From: Schistocerca nitens
Lineage: Eukaryota; Arthropoda; Insecta; Orthoptera; Acrididae
Assembly: GCF_023898315.1 (NCBI RefSeq)
Contig: NC_064619.1
Coordinates: 477,813,376 to 477,877,375 of the forward strand
Length of the DNA stretch: 64,000 nt
Reading direction: 5' to 3'
The position numbers were made by a program, and so were the translations under genes. The notes beneath the pieces were generated by a model. That model did no database searches and was not told the origin of the DNA. It saw only the letters and a list, made by a program, of their open reading frames with translations. Shown here piece by piece: positions 43,219 through 54,260 of this stretch (position 1 is its first letter; each line of letters begins with the position of its first letter).

Positions 43219-46200
43219 GGTTCATGATGTGGGTTCCTGTTGTCATGTCCTAGTTCATGAACCACGGGCAACGTATGAGTAGCCAAGTAAGTGGTCCTGA
43301 CAGTCGGGATACCAGTTACTTTGGAATAAGGCTGAGCATCTCGGACATATTCTGAGTCGTGGTCATCTTTGTGCTCAGACGGCAAAGACTACTAAATCCA
43401 CCGGTTAGTCCCTCAACTGTTAGGGGTAAAACTCAATGGGACCCGGGGCAAGTAAGGCTAGCAACCTGCTTCCCTGATGCTGGCAACAATCAGAGCAAAA
43501 TGCCTCGGACCTTTGGAGGTGACGGAGTCCCACCTCTAATTGACAAACCAGGGACTCCTAAGATACGACTCGGCAAACGAATGGTAACAAGATGGGGAAC
43601 TATTTATATCAATGGGGGCTACTCTGGGAAGAAGGTAGAGCTGGCAGAGGCTGCAAGTAAGATGGGGTTGGACGTTTTAGCTGTTAGTGACATTCGGGTA
43701 AGGGGTGAGAAAGAAGAGGAAGTGGGAGAATACAAGGTCTACCTGTCAGGAGTCAAAGCAGGAATAGCACAATGGGGTGTAGGGCTTTACATCAGAAAAG
43801 AAATGGAACCCAGCGTAGTTGCAATAAGGTATGTAAACGAACGCCTGATGTGGATAGATTTGACAGTGTCTAGCAAGAAAATTAGGATTGTGTCAGTATA
43901 TTCGCATTGTGAAGGGACAGATCAAGATAAGATGGATAGTTTTTATGAGGCACTCAGTGATGTAGGAGGAGGAGGAGATTAGTGTTTAACGTCCCGTCGA
44001 CAACGAGGTCATTAGAGACGGAGCGCAAGCTCGGGTAGTGATGTAGCTGTTAGAGTAAAGGACAAGGACAGTGTTCTGCTCAAGGGCGATTTTAATGCCA
44101 GGATTGGAAATCGAACAGAAGGGTATGAAAAGGTTATGGGTAAATTTGGAGAGGATATGGAGGCCAACAGGAACAGGAAACAACTCTTGGATTTCTATGC
44201 CAGTATGGGGTTAGTAATCACAAACTCCTTTTTTAAACATAAGAACATTCATCGGTATACTTGGGAAGGCAGGGGAACCAGATCTGTCATTGACTACATA
44301 ATAACAGATCAGGAATTCAGGAAGGCTGTGAGGGACACACGTGTATTCAGGGGATTCTTTGATGACACTGATCATTATTTAATCTGCAGTGAAATTGGTA
44401 TTGTGAGGCCAAAAGTGCAGGAGGTCAGGTCCATATGTAGGAGGATAAGAGTGGAGAAACTTCAGGATAAGGAAATCAGGCACAAGTACATAACAGTGCT
44501 CTCAGAAAGGTACCAGTTAGTTAAATGTAGTCAATTACAGTCATTGGAAAAGCAATGGTCAAGGTACAGGGATACAGTACTAGAAGTGGCTAAAGAATGT
44601 CTTGGAACAGTAGTGTGTAAAGGTAGGATGAAGCAAACACCTTGGTGGAATGACACTGTCAAAGCAGCCTGTAAAAGGAAAAAGAAGGCGTATCAAAAAT
44701 GGCTACATACTAGAACTCAGGTAGACAGAGAAAGTTATGTTGAAGAAAGAAACAAAGCCAAACAGATAATTTCAGCATCCAAGAAGAAATCTTGGGAAGA
44801 CTTTGGAAACAGGTTGGAGACTTTGGGTCAAGCTGCTGGGAAACCATTCTGGAGTGTAATTAGCAGTCTTCGAAAGGGAGGTAAGAAGGAAATGACAAGT
44901 ATTTTCGACAGGCCAGGAAAACTGCTGGTGAATCCTGTTGATGCCTTGGGCAGATGGAGGGAATATTTTGAAGAGTTGCTCAATGTAGGTGAAAATACGA
45001 TGTTTCAGATTTCGATGTACAATGGGATAGGAATGATGATGGAAATAGGATCACATTTGAGGAAGTGGAGAAAATGATCAATAGATTGCAGTGCAATAAA
45101 GCGGCTGGGGTGGATGAAATTAAGTCGGAACTCATCAAATACAGTGGAATGTCAGGTCTTAAATGGCTATACAGGATAATTGAAATGGCCTGGGAGTCAG
45201 GACAGGTTCCATCAGACTGGACGAAAGCAGTAATCACACCAATCTTTAAACATGGAAACAGAAAAGATTGTAATAACTACAGAGGTATCTCTTTAATCAG
45301 CATTGTGGGTAAAATCTTCTCAGGTATTGTTGAAAGGAAAGTGTGAGTATTAGTTGAGGACAAATTGGATGAAAATCAGTGTGGGTTTAGGCCTCTTAGA
45401 GGTTGTCAGGACCAGATCTTTAGCTTACGGCAAATAATGGAGAAGTGTTACGAGTGGAACAGGGAATTGTATCTATGCTTTATAGATCTAGAAAAAGCAT
45501 ATGACCGGGTTCCTGGGAGGAAGTTATCGTCTGTTCTACGAGATTATGGAATAGGAGGCAAACTTTTGCAAGCAATTAAAGGTCTTTACATAGATAGTCG
45601 GGCAGCAGTTAGAGTTGACGGTAAATTGAGTTCATGGTTCAGAATAGTTTCAGGGGTAAGACAAGGCTGCAACCTGTCTCCACTGTTGTTCATATTATTT
45701 ATGGATCATATGTTGAAAACAATAGACTGGCTGGGTGAGATTAAGATATGTGAACACAAAATAAGCAGTCTCGCATATGCGGATGACTTAGTTGTGATGG
45801 CAGATTCGATTGAAAGTTTGCAAAGTAATATTTCAGAGCTAGATCAGAAATGTAAGGACTATGGTATGAAGATTAGCATCTCCAAAACGAAAGTAATGTC
45901 AATGGGAAAGAGATATAAACGGATTGAGTGCCAAATAGGAGGAACAATGTTAGAACAGGTTGACGGTTTCAAGTACTTAGGATGCATATTCTCACAGGAG
46001 GGCAACATAGTGAAAGAACTGGAAGCAAGGTGTAGCAAAGCTAATGCAGTGAGCGCTCAGCTACGATCTACTCTCTTCTGCAAGAAGGAAGTCAGTACCA
46101 AGACTAAGTTATCTGTGCACCGTTCAATATTTTGACCAACTTTGTTGTATGGGAGCGAAAGCTGTGTGGATTCAGGTTACCTTATCAATAAGGTTGAGGT

Positions 46201-46602
46201 TACAAACATGAAAGTAGCTAGGATGATTGCAGGTACTAGTAGATGGGAACAATGGCAGGAGGGTGTCCACAATGAGGAAATCAAAGAAAAACTGGGAATG
46301 AACTCTATAGATGTAGCAAGTCAGGGCAAACAGGCTTAGATGGTGGGGTCATGTTACATGCATGGGAGAAGCAAGGTTACCCAAGAGACTCATGGGTTCA
46401 GCATTAGAGGGTAGGAGGAGTCGGGGTAGACCAAGGAGAAGGTACCTGGATTTGGTTACGAATGATTTTGAAGTAATAGGCTTAACATCAGAAGATGCAG
46501 CAATGTTAGCACTGAATAGGGGATCATGGAGGAATATTTTAAGGGGGACTATGCTCCAGACTGAATGCTGAACGGCATAATCAGTCTTAAATGATGATGA
46601 TG
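43219..46602 (+). mobile_element. LINE D, full length with 10-bp target duplication
   Basis: Begins GGTTCATGATGTGGG and ends in a TGATGATGATG tail. ATTAATTCTT flanks both sides (43209-43218 and 46603-46612), so both boundaries are exact and the copy is complete (3,384 bp). The ORF from the ATG at 43500 has an endonuclease (MGLDVLAVSDIRVRGE, LLKGDFNARIGN, YTWEGRGTRSVIDYII, DDTDHYLIC) and an RT (NKAAGVDEIKSELIK, NNYRGISLIS, LYLCFIDLEKAYDRV, GVRQGCNLSPLLFILF, YADD at 45776-45787), then a C-terminal SRGRPRRRYLD region. It is RTE-like. Lesions: a SINE inserted in the endonuclease, frameshifts near 45000 and 46318, and TGA stops at 45344 and 46133, both consistent with CGA decay. Confidence 0.94.
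43966..44036 (-). mobile_element. 5'-truncated SINE inside LINE D
   Basis: A 71-bp 3' fragment of the tRNA-derived SINE (minus strand: CCCGAGCTTGCGCTCC through GTTAAACACTAATCTCC, then a TCC tail). It is flanked by AGTGATGTAG at 43956-43965 and 44037-44046, a perfect 10-bp target duplication. SINE plus duplication adds 81 bp, so the LINE frame is preserved but for a TAG stop inside the SINE. Confidence 0.93.
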
Positions 46603-46612
46603 ATTAATTCTT

Positions 46613-47109
46613 TTATTTAGAAATTTTCTATTCAACATTTTGTAAACAATGTACTGACTTGTTCCCTAACGAAATAGCTGAGGTCTGTATGGTCCCACAA
46701 AATCTGATACATAAATAAATAAATGAACTACCATTCTCTCTCCAAATCTTCTATACCAACACACTCTTATTTAACCACTACTCCCTCACTTTTTGAGTAC
46801 CCCTTCTCAACTGTTGATTTAGTCTTCTGTGTATTCTCATCTCCTTTGTTTTTATATTTTCTTCTTCCTTCCATTTTCTGCATCATCTCCATTCTTATCT
46901 AAGGTATATTTACTCTGTTTCCTGGGAAGTATCCTAATTTTTTTTTTTTTTTTTGGGTTATAACATCTTTTATCCTGGTCCCTCTTTCCTCTACTTCATT
47001 TTTTCTTGTTTCATGGTTTGTTTTTATTACTTTTCATCTCATTCTTTCTATGTTCCATGTGTTTACTTGCATGCTTTCTTCACTTGTTTCAATGTTGTGC
47101 TATCATGAG
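46613..47109. other. No gene; T-rich
   Basis: Pyrimidine-rich intronic sequence with a T17 run at 46938-46954. Confidence 0.4.
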
Positions 47110-47710
47110 GAACATGTGATTGCTACTAACACCAGTTCCCAGTAGCCTGTCAAGAGTTTTTCACTGCATTCTTGTATCTATTAGCCAGTCAACTATAATC
47201 TATTTAGTATCTAGTTCTATCTCCTGCCAAGACCCATGTACAGTGCTGTCTTTTGTGGTTTGCACGCCATTTATCAGTGATGAACATTTCCTTTTCAGAC
47301 AAAACTCAAGTGACCTTTCTTTTCTCTCATTTCATCTTGCCAATCCATATTTTCTCAACAGAGCTTCAATATGTTCATACACTTGCTGTATTACTAAAAC
47401 ATCATCATAAGAGGATGTTGGCATGTACACCTGGACTATTAATATATCTTTCTGTGAGCAATGAGTCTACTTTCCCCATATATTAACTCTTTTTTACTCA
47501 AGCTGTTACCTCATTTTATACTATAATGCCAACCCCACTGCTATCTTTTTCTCTCCCTGAATGATAGATTCTGACACCATCATTCACCTTGCCTTTCCCA
47601 TATTCACTTAAGCCTATCACATAGATTTTATTTATCTTCATTTCTCTCTTCAGCTTTTTCAGCTTCCCTGGTTATGGTAAAATCCGAACATTCCAGGTCC
47701 CAATATGGAG
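47110..47710 (-). mobile_element. RTE-type LINE endonuclease relic
   Basis: On the minus strand from about 47705: a GTWNVR-like start (interrupted), GKLKKLKREMKINKIYVIGL, then GREKDSSGVGIIV. The pattern matches the N-terminal endonuclease of RTE LINEs (compare LINE C). Downstream pieces decay quickly. Its 5' side is cut about 65 bp before the long-TIR transposon. Confidence 0.6.
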
Positions 47711-47773
47711 TACTTTTTCTCCTGGATTGATTCTTCTTTTGCTGCTTCCCCTGGAGATCCAATTGGGAAGCTA

Positions 47774-49322
47774 CAGGGTGTTTCAAAAATGACCGGTATA
47801 TTTGAAACGGCAATAAAAACTAAACGAGCAGCGATAGAAATACACCGTTTGTTGCAATATATCTTGGGACAACAGTACATTTTCAGGCAGATAAACTTTC
47901 GAAATTACAGTAGTTACAATTATCAACAACAGATGGCGCTGCGGTCTGGGAAACTCTATAGTACGATATTTTCCACATATCCACCATGCGTAGCAATAAT
48001 ATGGCGTAGTCTCTGAATGAAATTACCCGAAACCTTTGACAACGTGTCTGGAGGAATGGCTTCACATGCAGATGAGATGTACTGCTTCAGCTGTTCAATT
48101 GTTTCTGGATTCTGGCGGTACACCTGGTCTTTCAAGTGTCCCCACAGAAAGAAGTCACAGGGGTTCATGTCTGGCGAATAGGGAGGCCAATCCACGCCGC
48201 CTCCTGCATGTTTCGGATAGCCCAAAGCAATCACATGATCATCGAAATATTCATTCAGGAAATTAAAGACGTCGGCCGTGCGATGTGGCCGGGCACCATC
48301 TTGCATAAACCACGAGGTGTTCGCAGTGTCGTCTAAGGCAGTTTGTACCGCCACAAATTCACGAAGAATGTCCAGATAGCGTGATGCAGTAATCGTTTCG
48401 GATCTGAAAAATGGGCCAATGATTCCTTTGGAAGAAATGGCGGCCCAGACCAGTACTTTTTGAAGATGCAGGGACGATGGGACTGCAACATGGGGCTTTT
48501 CGGTTCCCCATATGCACTGGTTCTGTTTATTGACGAAGCCGTCCAGGTAAAAATAAGCTTCGTCAGTAAACCAAATGCTGCCCACATGCATATCGCCGTC
48601 ATCAATCCTGTGCACTATATCGTTAGCGAATGTCTCTCGTGCAGCAATGGTAGCGGCGCTGAGGGGTTGCTGCGTTTGAATTTTGTATGGATAGAGGTGT
48701 AAACTCTGGCGCATGGGACGATACGTGGACGTTGGCGTCATTTGGACCGCAGCTGCAACACGGCGAACGGAAACCCGAGGCCGCTGTTGGATCACCTGCT
48801 GCACTAGCTGCGCGTTGCCCTCTGTTGTTGCCGTATGCGGTCGCCCTACCTTTCCAGCACGTTCATCCGTCACGTTCCCAGTCCGTTGAAATTTTTCAAA
48901 CAAATCCTTTATTGTATCGCTTTTCGGTCCTTTGGTTACATTAAACCTCCGTTGAAAACTTCGTCTTGTTGCAACAACACTGTGTTCTAGGCGGTGGAAT
49001 TCCAACACCAGAAAAATCTTCTGTTCTAAGGAATAAACCATGTTGTCTACAGCACACTTGCACGTTGTGAACAGCACACGCTTACAGCAGAAAGAGGACG
49101 TACAGAATGGCGCACCCACAGACTGCGTTGTCTTCTATATCTTTCACATCACTTGCAGCGCCATCTGTTGTTGAAAATTGTAACTACTGTACTTTCGAAA
49201 GTTTGTCCGCCTGAAAATGTACTGTTGTCCCAAGCATATTGCAACAAACGGTGTATTTCTATCGCTGCTCGTTTAGTTTTTATTGCCGTTTCAAATATAC
49301 CGGTCATTTTTGAAACACCCTG
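47774..49322 (-). mobile_element. Complete Tc1/mariner-superfamily transposon with 169-bp TIRs
   Basis: A 1,549-bp element starting CAGGGTGTTTCAAAAATGAC. Its terminal inverted repeats span 47774-47942 and 49155-49322, nearly identical and much longer than in classical mariner. TA flanks both ends (47772-47773 and 49323-49324). It carries a single open transposase gene. Confidence 0.94.
47956..49041 (-). CDS. Transposase with D,D,47D spacing, intact (361 aa)
   Basis: Start placed at the ATG at 49041 (MVYSLEQKIFLVLEFHRL). The open frame upstream has no ATG and no similarity. The N-terminal helix-turn-helix region (about 1-110) has RRFNVTKGPKSDTI, then RVSVRRVAAAVQMTPTS. Catalytic acidic residues: D160 in WFTDEAYF, D248 in WFMQDGARPHRT and D296 in YSPDMNPCDFFLWG. 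By my count 47 residues separate the last two, because of an extra loop containing YPKHAGGGVDWPPYSP. That is longer than the D34D, 34E, 37D, 39D and 41D groups I know. There are no stops or frameshifts. Expected role: cut-and-paste mobilisation of this element at TA sites. Confidence 0.93.
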   Translation of the reverse strand: MVYSLEQKIFLVLEFHRLEHSVVATRRSFQRRFNVTKGPKSDTIKDLFEKFQRTGNVTDERAGKVGRPHTATTEGNAQLVQQVIQQRPRVSVRRVAAAVQMTPTSTYRPMRQSLHLYPYKIQTQQPLSAATIAARETFANDIVHRIDDGDMHVGSIWFTDEAYFYLDGFVNKQNQCIWGTEKPHVAVPSSLHLQKVLVWAAISSKGIIGPFFRSETITASRYLDILREFVAVQTALDDTANTSWFMQDGARPHRTADVFNFLNEYFDDHVIALGYPKHAGGGVDWPPYSPDMNPCDFFLWGHLKDQVYRQNPETIEQLKQYISSACEAIPPDTLSKVSGNFIQRLRHIIATHGGYVENIVL

Positions 49323-49324
49323 TA

Positions 49325-49863
49325 TATTACATCTATAATGTTTTCTTTCTTTCTTAAGGCCACATTTTATAAGGAATCCTTAATGCAGTGTTTTCCATTG
49401 CCTTCTGCACCCTAATGCACTTGACCAGGTCACACCATTTCATCCACCTTTCAGAGTGATTTCTGAAAGGTGATTTCTCATCCCAAGCACAACAGAGTGC
49501 ACTGAATCTCCACTGTCCAAAGACACTGTTGGCATTTGGTTGCACCTGAGTGGTGGAATGATCTAAATGGACTATTTCGTGAAATCAGTACCCAGGTCCC
49601 TTGTGTCATCCTATAGAGCCTGCTCAGCAATTGGATACTGTGTGTCCCTAATCCCCAAGGTGGACAGTTCTTGTGTGTAGATTCATAAACTATGCCAGTT
49701 TGGTGGTGGTCATACCTATAAAAAGACCATGATGTGAATATGTATTGGTTGGTAAACAGTAAACGTAATTTGATATATTGCTCTGCCTACATCAAAACCA
49801 GAGCAAAGTGGTAAATTGTTCTCCAAAATAATCTTACATCTGATGACTTTGTAGACTTAATCT
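49325..49863. other. No gene recognised
   Basis: Intronic sequence between the transposon and LINE E. Confidence 0.4.
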
Positions 49864-49865
49864 CT

Positions 49866-50862
49866 GATCTACATCTACATCCATACTCCACAAGCCACCT
49901 GACGGTGTGTGGCGGAGGCTACCTTGAGTACCTCTATCAGTTCTCCCTTCTATTTCAGTCTTCTATTGTTCATGGGGAGAAAGACTGTCGGTATGCCTCT
50001 GTGTGGGCTCTAATCTCTCTGATTTTATCCTCATGGTCTCTTCACGAGATATACGTAGGAGGGAGCAATATACTGCTTGACTCCTCAGTGAAGGTATGTT
50101 CTCGAAACTTCAACAAAAGCCAAAACCGAGCTACTGAGCGTCTCTCTTGCAGAGAGTTCCACTGGAGTTTATCTATCATCTCCATAATGCTTTTGCTATT
50201 GCTAAATGATCCTGTAACGGAGTGCGCTGCTCTCTGTTGGATCTTCTCTATCTCTTCTATCAACCCTATCTGGTACGGATCCCACACCGATGAGCAGTAT
50301 TCAAGCAGTGGGCGAACAAGAGTACTGTAACCTACTTCCTTTGTTTTCAGATTGCATTTCCTCAGGCTTCTTCCAATGAATCTAAGTCTGGCATCTGCTT
50401 TATCCATAATTTTATATGGTCATTCCATTTTAATCACTCCTAATGCCTACTCCCCCTGCTTCCAGTTGCTGACCTGCTATATTGTAGCTAAATGATAAAG
50501 GATCTATCTTTCTATGTATTCACAGCACATTACACTCATCTACATTGAGATTCAATTGCCATTCCCTGCATCATGCGTCAATTCATTGCTGATCTTCCTG
50601 TATTTCAGTACAATTTTCCATTGTTACAACCTCTTGATATACTACAGCATCATCCGCAAAAAGCCTCAGTGAACTTCTGATGTTATCCACAAGGTCATTT
50701 ATATATATTGTGAATAGCAACAGTCCTACGACACTCCCCTGCGGCACACCTGAAATCACTCTTACTTCGGAAGACTTCTCTCCATTGGGAATGACATGCT
50801 GCGTTCTGTTATCTAGGAACTCTTCAATCCAATCACACAATTGGTCTGATAGTCCATATGCT
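49866..50862 (-). mobile_element. LINE E fragment (5'-truncated)
   Basis: Minus strand: MCDWIEEFLDNRTQHV, then VISGVPQGSVVGLLLFTIYIND, catalytic FADD at 50649-50660, then a C-terminal RFIGRSLRKCNLKTKEVGY, VRPLLEYCSSVWDPYQ, IEKIQQRAAHSVTGSF. The 3' end has ATCTACATC repeats (49867-49880). The frame shifts between 50583 and 50407, where part of the sequence between RT and C-terminus is lost. The 5' end is cut near 50862. Jockey/CR1-like; the relic at 15590-17235 is an older member of the same family. Confidence 0.85.
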
Positions 50863-51567
50863 CTGATAACAATGCCTCTTCCCTGCCACTTATTCCCCAG
50901 TTGTAAAGTTCATCATTTGCCCTATTACTTTTTTTATTTTCATCTCCCACCCCTTCTCTAGTCCTCATTTTATTTGCTCTCATCTCTTTTCCTACTTTCC
51001 TTTGAGTTGTTAACCATACTTTTCATTTAACTTTAAATTTCTCTTTTTCTTAATCCATCTTTGAGGAAGGAACTAACAATACTGAAAGTTAAATATGTTC
51101 TTTTTCTCTGTTTCTTTAATTAGGAATTTTGCCTGCTGAAGCTACAAACTAGCTGTTAATTTCGTCCCCTTGTAATGTTACAGCTGTTCCAAGTGTTCCT
51201 TTTGATATGCAGGCATCAAGTATATATCTGTTCATTTGTAAACATATTTTCAGCACACTGCAAATTATCCTTATTGACCTAATTCTCCTTCTTGCAATTA
51301 ATGTCTCTCTTGTACTCTCACTTTTAAAGCACAAAAGTGCAATGTTTATCCATTTATTCCAGGGGGCTCTTATGATCATAATGAGACATTACCTTATCAA
51401 TTTCTACACTTCAGATTTCTTCCTGTAAATCCCTTCCAGTCCGTTCAACATTTAATTAATCCAGTGATGATTTTCATTTACGTTTGCTCAAAGACACTTA
51501 GCAGAGTTTCTGATCGGTAGGAGGATTACAACTGTTTCTAATATTGATTTTATATTGCTTATAACAT
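50863..51567. other. No gene recognised
   Basis: T-rich intronic sequence. Confidence 0.4.
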
Positions 51568-52050
51568 GAAACTTCCTGGTAGATTAAAACCGTGTGCCGG
51601 ACTGAGACTCGAACTAGAGACCTTTTGCGGGCAAGTGCTCTACCAACGGAGTTACCCAAGCACGACTCACGACCTGTCGTCACAGCTTCAATTCTGCCAG
51701 TACCTCATCTCCTACCTCCCGAACTTCACTGAAGGTCTTCTGCGAGCTTGCAAACATATGTAAACATAGGCTGTGGCTAAGTCATGTCTCCGCAATATCC
51801 TTTCTTCCAGGAGTGCTAGTTCTGCAAGGTTTGCAGAAGAGCTTCTGTGAAGTTTGGGAGGTAGGAGACGAGGTACTGGCAGAACTGAAGCTGTGAGGAT
51901 GGATCGTGCTTGGGTAGCTCAGTTGGCAGAGCACTGCCCGCGAAAGGCAAAGGTCTCAAGTTTGAGTCTCGGTCCGGCACACAGTTTTAATCTGCCAGGA
52001 AGTTTCATATTCGCGTACACTCCACTGCAGAGTGGAAATCTCATTCTGCT
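51568..52050. mobile_element. Foldback repeat with tRNA-like sequence in both arms
   Basis: Arms 51568-51757 and 51821-52007 are inverted repeats around a spacer of about 63 bp. Each arm carries a tRNA-like unit: plus strand 51907-51982 and minus strand 51592-51664. The plus copy has an A-box GTAGCTCAGTTGGCAGAGCA and a B-box-like GTTTGAGTCTC, then a CCGGCACA end. The anticodon loop CGCGAAA lacks the universal U33, so it is not a functional tRNA. The unit is a tRNA-derived mobile repeat arranged as a hairpin. Confidence 0.82.
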
Positions 52051-52516
52051 TATAACATATTACATTAACCCTCAAAGTTTTGTTTATTTTACTATCAAGA
52101 AAATTACACATAATATCTAAACTTGGCCACTGCAAACCTCCAGCTTAGCTGACAGTTCTAACTAATAATTTGTCTGTGGTGAGTAGTAATCTGTCATTTC
52201 CATTGTGTAATAATTAATGTTATTGTCTTGGACACAAGCATTAGAGGGATTGAGGGGGGGGGGGGGCATTGTCAAATTAAGTTGTTCAGCTGCGTTGGGT
52301 ACAAAATCAACAATATGTTTCTTTCACATGTACTTCAGAAGTGTGTGTGTGTTTTATATATATAAAAAAATAACGCACAAAAGAATGAAGGGCGGTAGAC
52401 AGTGTTTCATTCCAACATCACCTTTCCTGCTAGATTTCCAAAATGCAGTCTGAGAATGAAATGTCTTCAAAACAGTGTGAGGCTGGGAAGTGAACATTTC
52501 AAATATTCACCAGCCC
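52051..52516. other. No gene; contains a G13 run
   Basis: G run at 52254-52266 and a short TG/TA tract near 52343-52362. Nothing else recognised. Confidence 0.4.
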
Positions 52517-52800
52517 TTACACTGATGAGCCAAAACATTGTGACCACCTTCTTAAAGGTGTATTGGTCCACTTTTGGAATGCAGTACTGTAACAATTCTA
52601 TGTGGCATGGATTCGACAATTCCTTGGTAGGTTTCCGGAGGTATGTGGCACCAAATATTTACACACTGGTCACACAGTTCTCATAACTTAGAGGCTGCTG
52701 GTTTGTGCATGTGATAGTGTTACAGATGTGTTCCATAGCATTCTGATTATGCAAATTTTTTCTCACAATGTCACCATGTGGTATTCAGTGTGGCAACTGC
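52517..52800 (-). mobile_element. Tc1-like transposon 3' remnant
   Basis: The end reads ACTGATGAGCCAAAACATTG (52519-52538), a TIR-like terminus. The minus strand encodes a decayed Tc1 transposase C-terminus (NIWCHIPPETYQGIVESMP, then RI...V..SKSGP). No catalytic region remains. Confidence 0.65.
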
Positions 52801-53689
52801 TATAATCTTTTGGCCTATCAGGGTATAAGATTCTGCAGGCAACTATTGTCAGTTATTAAAAGCATGGTTGTTATTGTCAATGATGATAGAATCCAAAATC
52901 TTCCACATTTCAAGTGACAACGTTGTACAGATCTCATCAGAGTCATTATAGGTACTAAGTAGTTAATGCTGCAGTAAGCAAGCTGTGAAGTGGGCCTCAC
53001 TGTATTTCCAGCACAACCATTCATCTGTTCTTATTACTACAACTGAAATATTGTGACAATGGAAACAACTATCCACATAAAACTACACGAAGCTGATGGT
53101 TGCACATGGGCACACTTACAAGCCCAGTCAACTGCACTACAGTCTGTTCAAAATTGCTTTAGGACTGACAACTACCACAGAAGCCCTAAGGTGGAAGCCC
53201 ACGCAGGATGCACAGCATGCATTCCAACAATTCCAAGAGACCTGTAGCTGCAGCAACCACCTGAAGTTCCCAAAGCTCCATAGCCGCCGCCACCACAACA
53301 ATTCCCACTTGCACTTCAGTGTCAGGCAGCTTGCTGTACTGTGTGACCACTGCACCCTACGTTTATTTATTTTCATTTTTACAATTGCAGGAGTTAGAAA
53401 GCTGGAAAAACATCAAAGTTTGAAACTAACAGGAAAAAACCATGTACAGGTAAACAGATAACCAACAGAAGTTGATTTGATGGGAAGCAATTTGTCATCA
53501 TATTTACAATTATTATCGCAGAAAGGAACCTCTGACACTCAGCAGGTTAAGGCAGCACATCTGTTAGAAGCCAGCTGCATATAATTATTCCTAGTTTTGC
53601 ACAATCTAGGATTTCACTACAGACATTTCTGTGGCCATAAGCCGTTGATGGTGATACTGATTTTTAAGGCAAATAAGTGAATATTGACA
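52801..53689. other. No gene recognised
   Basis: May include the decayed N-terminal part of the next element, but I cannot show it. Confidence 0.4.
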
Positions 53690-54260
53690 AAGTGGTGTGG
53701 ATTTAAGAAACATGGGTTAGTTCTGGTCACATTGTCAAGCACAATTATACAGACAACATGACTAAAGGAAAAATGACAATGCCTACTGGCAATGGGGTAG
53801 GGGCAGACTTATTCTTCTTCATGCAGGCACCTTCCAAAATTTTCTCTCAAATGGTCTGCTACTTTTTAAATCAAAGAATACATTACATTTACAAACCTGG
53901 GCAAACTATCAACAACTGTTCAAGATAACACACCTTACATTCAGATGTTGTCAAGGCACCTACAATCACAAAGCAAAAGGAGGAAATGATTGATTGGTTC
54001 CAGCATCGTAACATCATTGTAAGTGATAAATAGAAATGTAGAGCTTACGGAACTAAATCACAGTTCCCCATATATAAAATTGACAAGCTGGCAAAACCAT
54101 TTGGGCTTACCATTGTTACACTACTACCTAACCACTACCATTTCAACCCAAAAGAATTAATACGAGCCCAAATGAAAGGTTACATTTCTTCAACTGAAGC
54201 ACTCACAAAAGCTGTTATGAATATCACATGCAAGAAATCCAGCAAACATGCACTGAGAAT
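53690..54260 (+). pseudogene. DDE transposase-like relic (IS630/Tc1 type)
   Basis: On the plus strand, in broken frames: an ETWVSSGHIV segment at the first catalytic position (its Asp lost), KMTMPTGNGVGADLFFF, then HTLHSDVVKAPTITKQKEEM and IDWFQHRNIIVSDK. FGLTIVTLLPNHYHFNPKEL and IRAQMKGYI follow, aligning with the third catalytic block. I place it in an insect family with ELNPIELIWAQ-like motifs. No TIRs found. Confidence 0.6.

Noticed and set aside
51907-51982. A genuine tRNA gene
   Set aside because: Anticodon loop lacks U33, acceptor pairing is poor, and the unit is repeated inversely in the opposite arm of a repeat.
53096-53461. 121-codon frame rich in His and Gln
   Set aside because: Low-complexity composition and no recognised family; lies between transposon relics.
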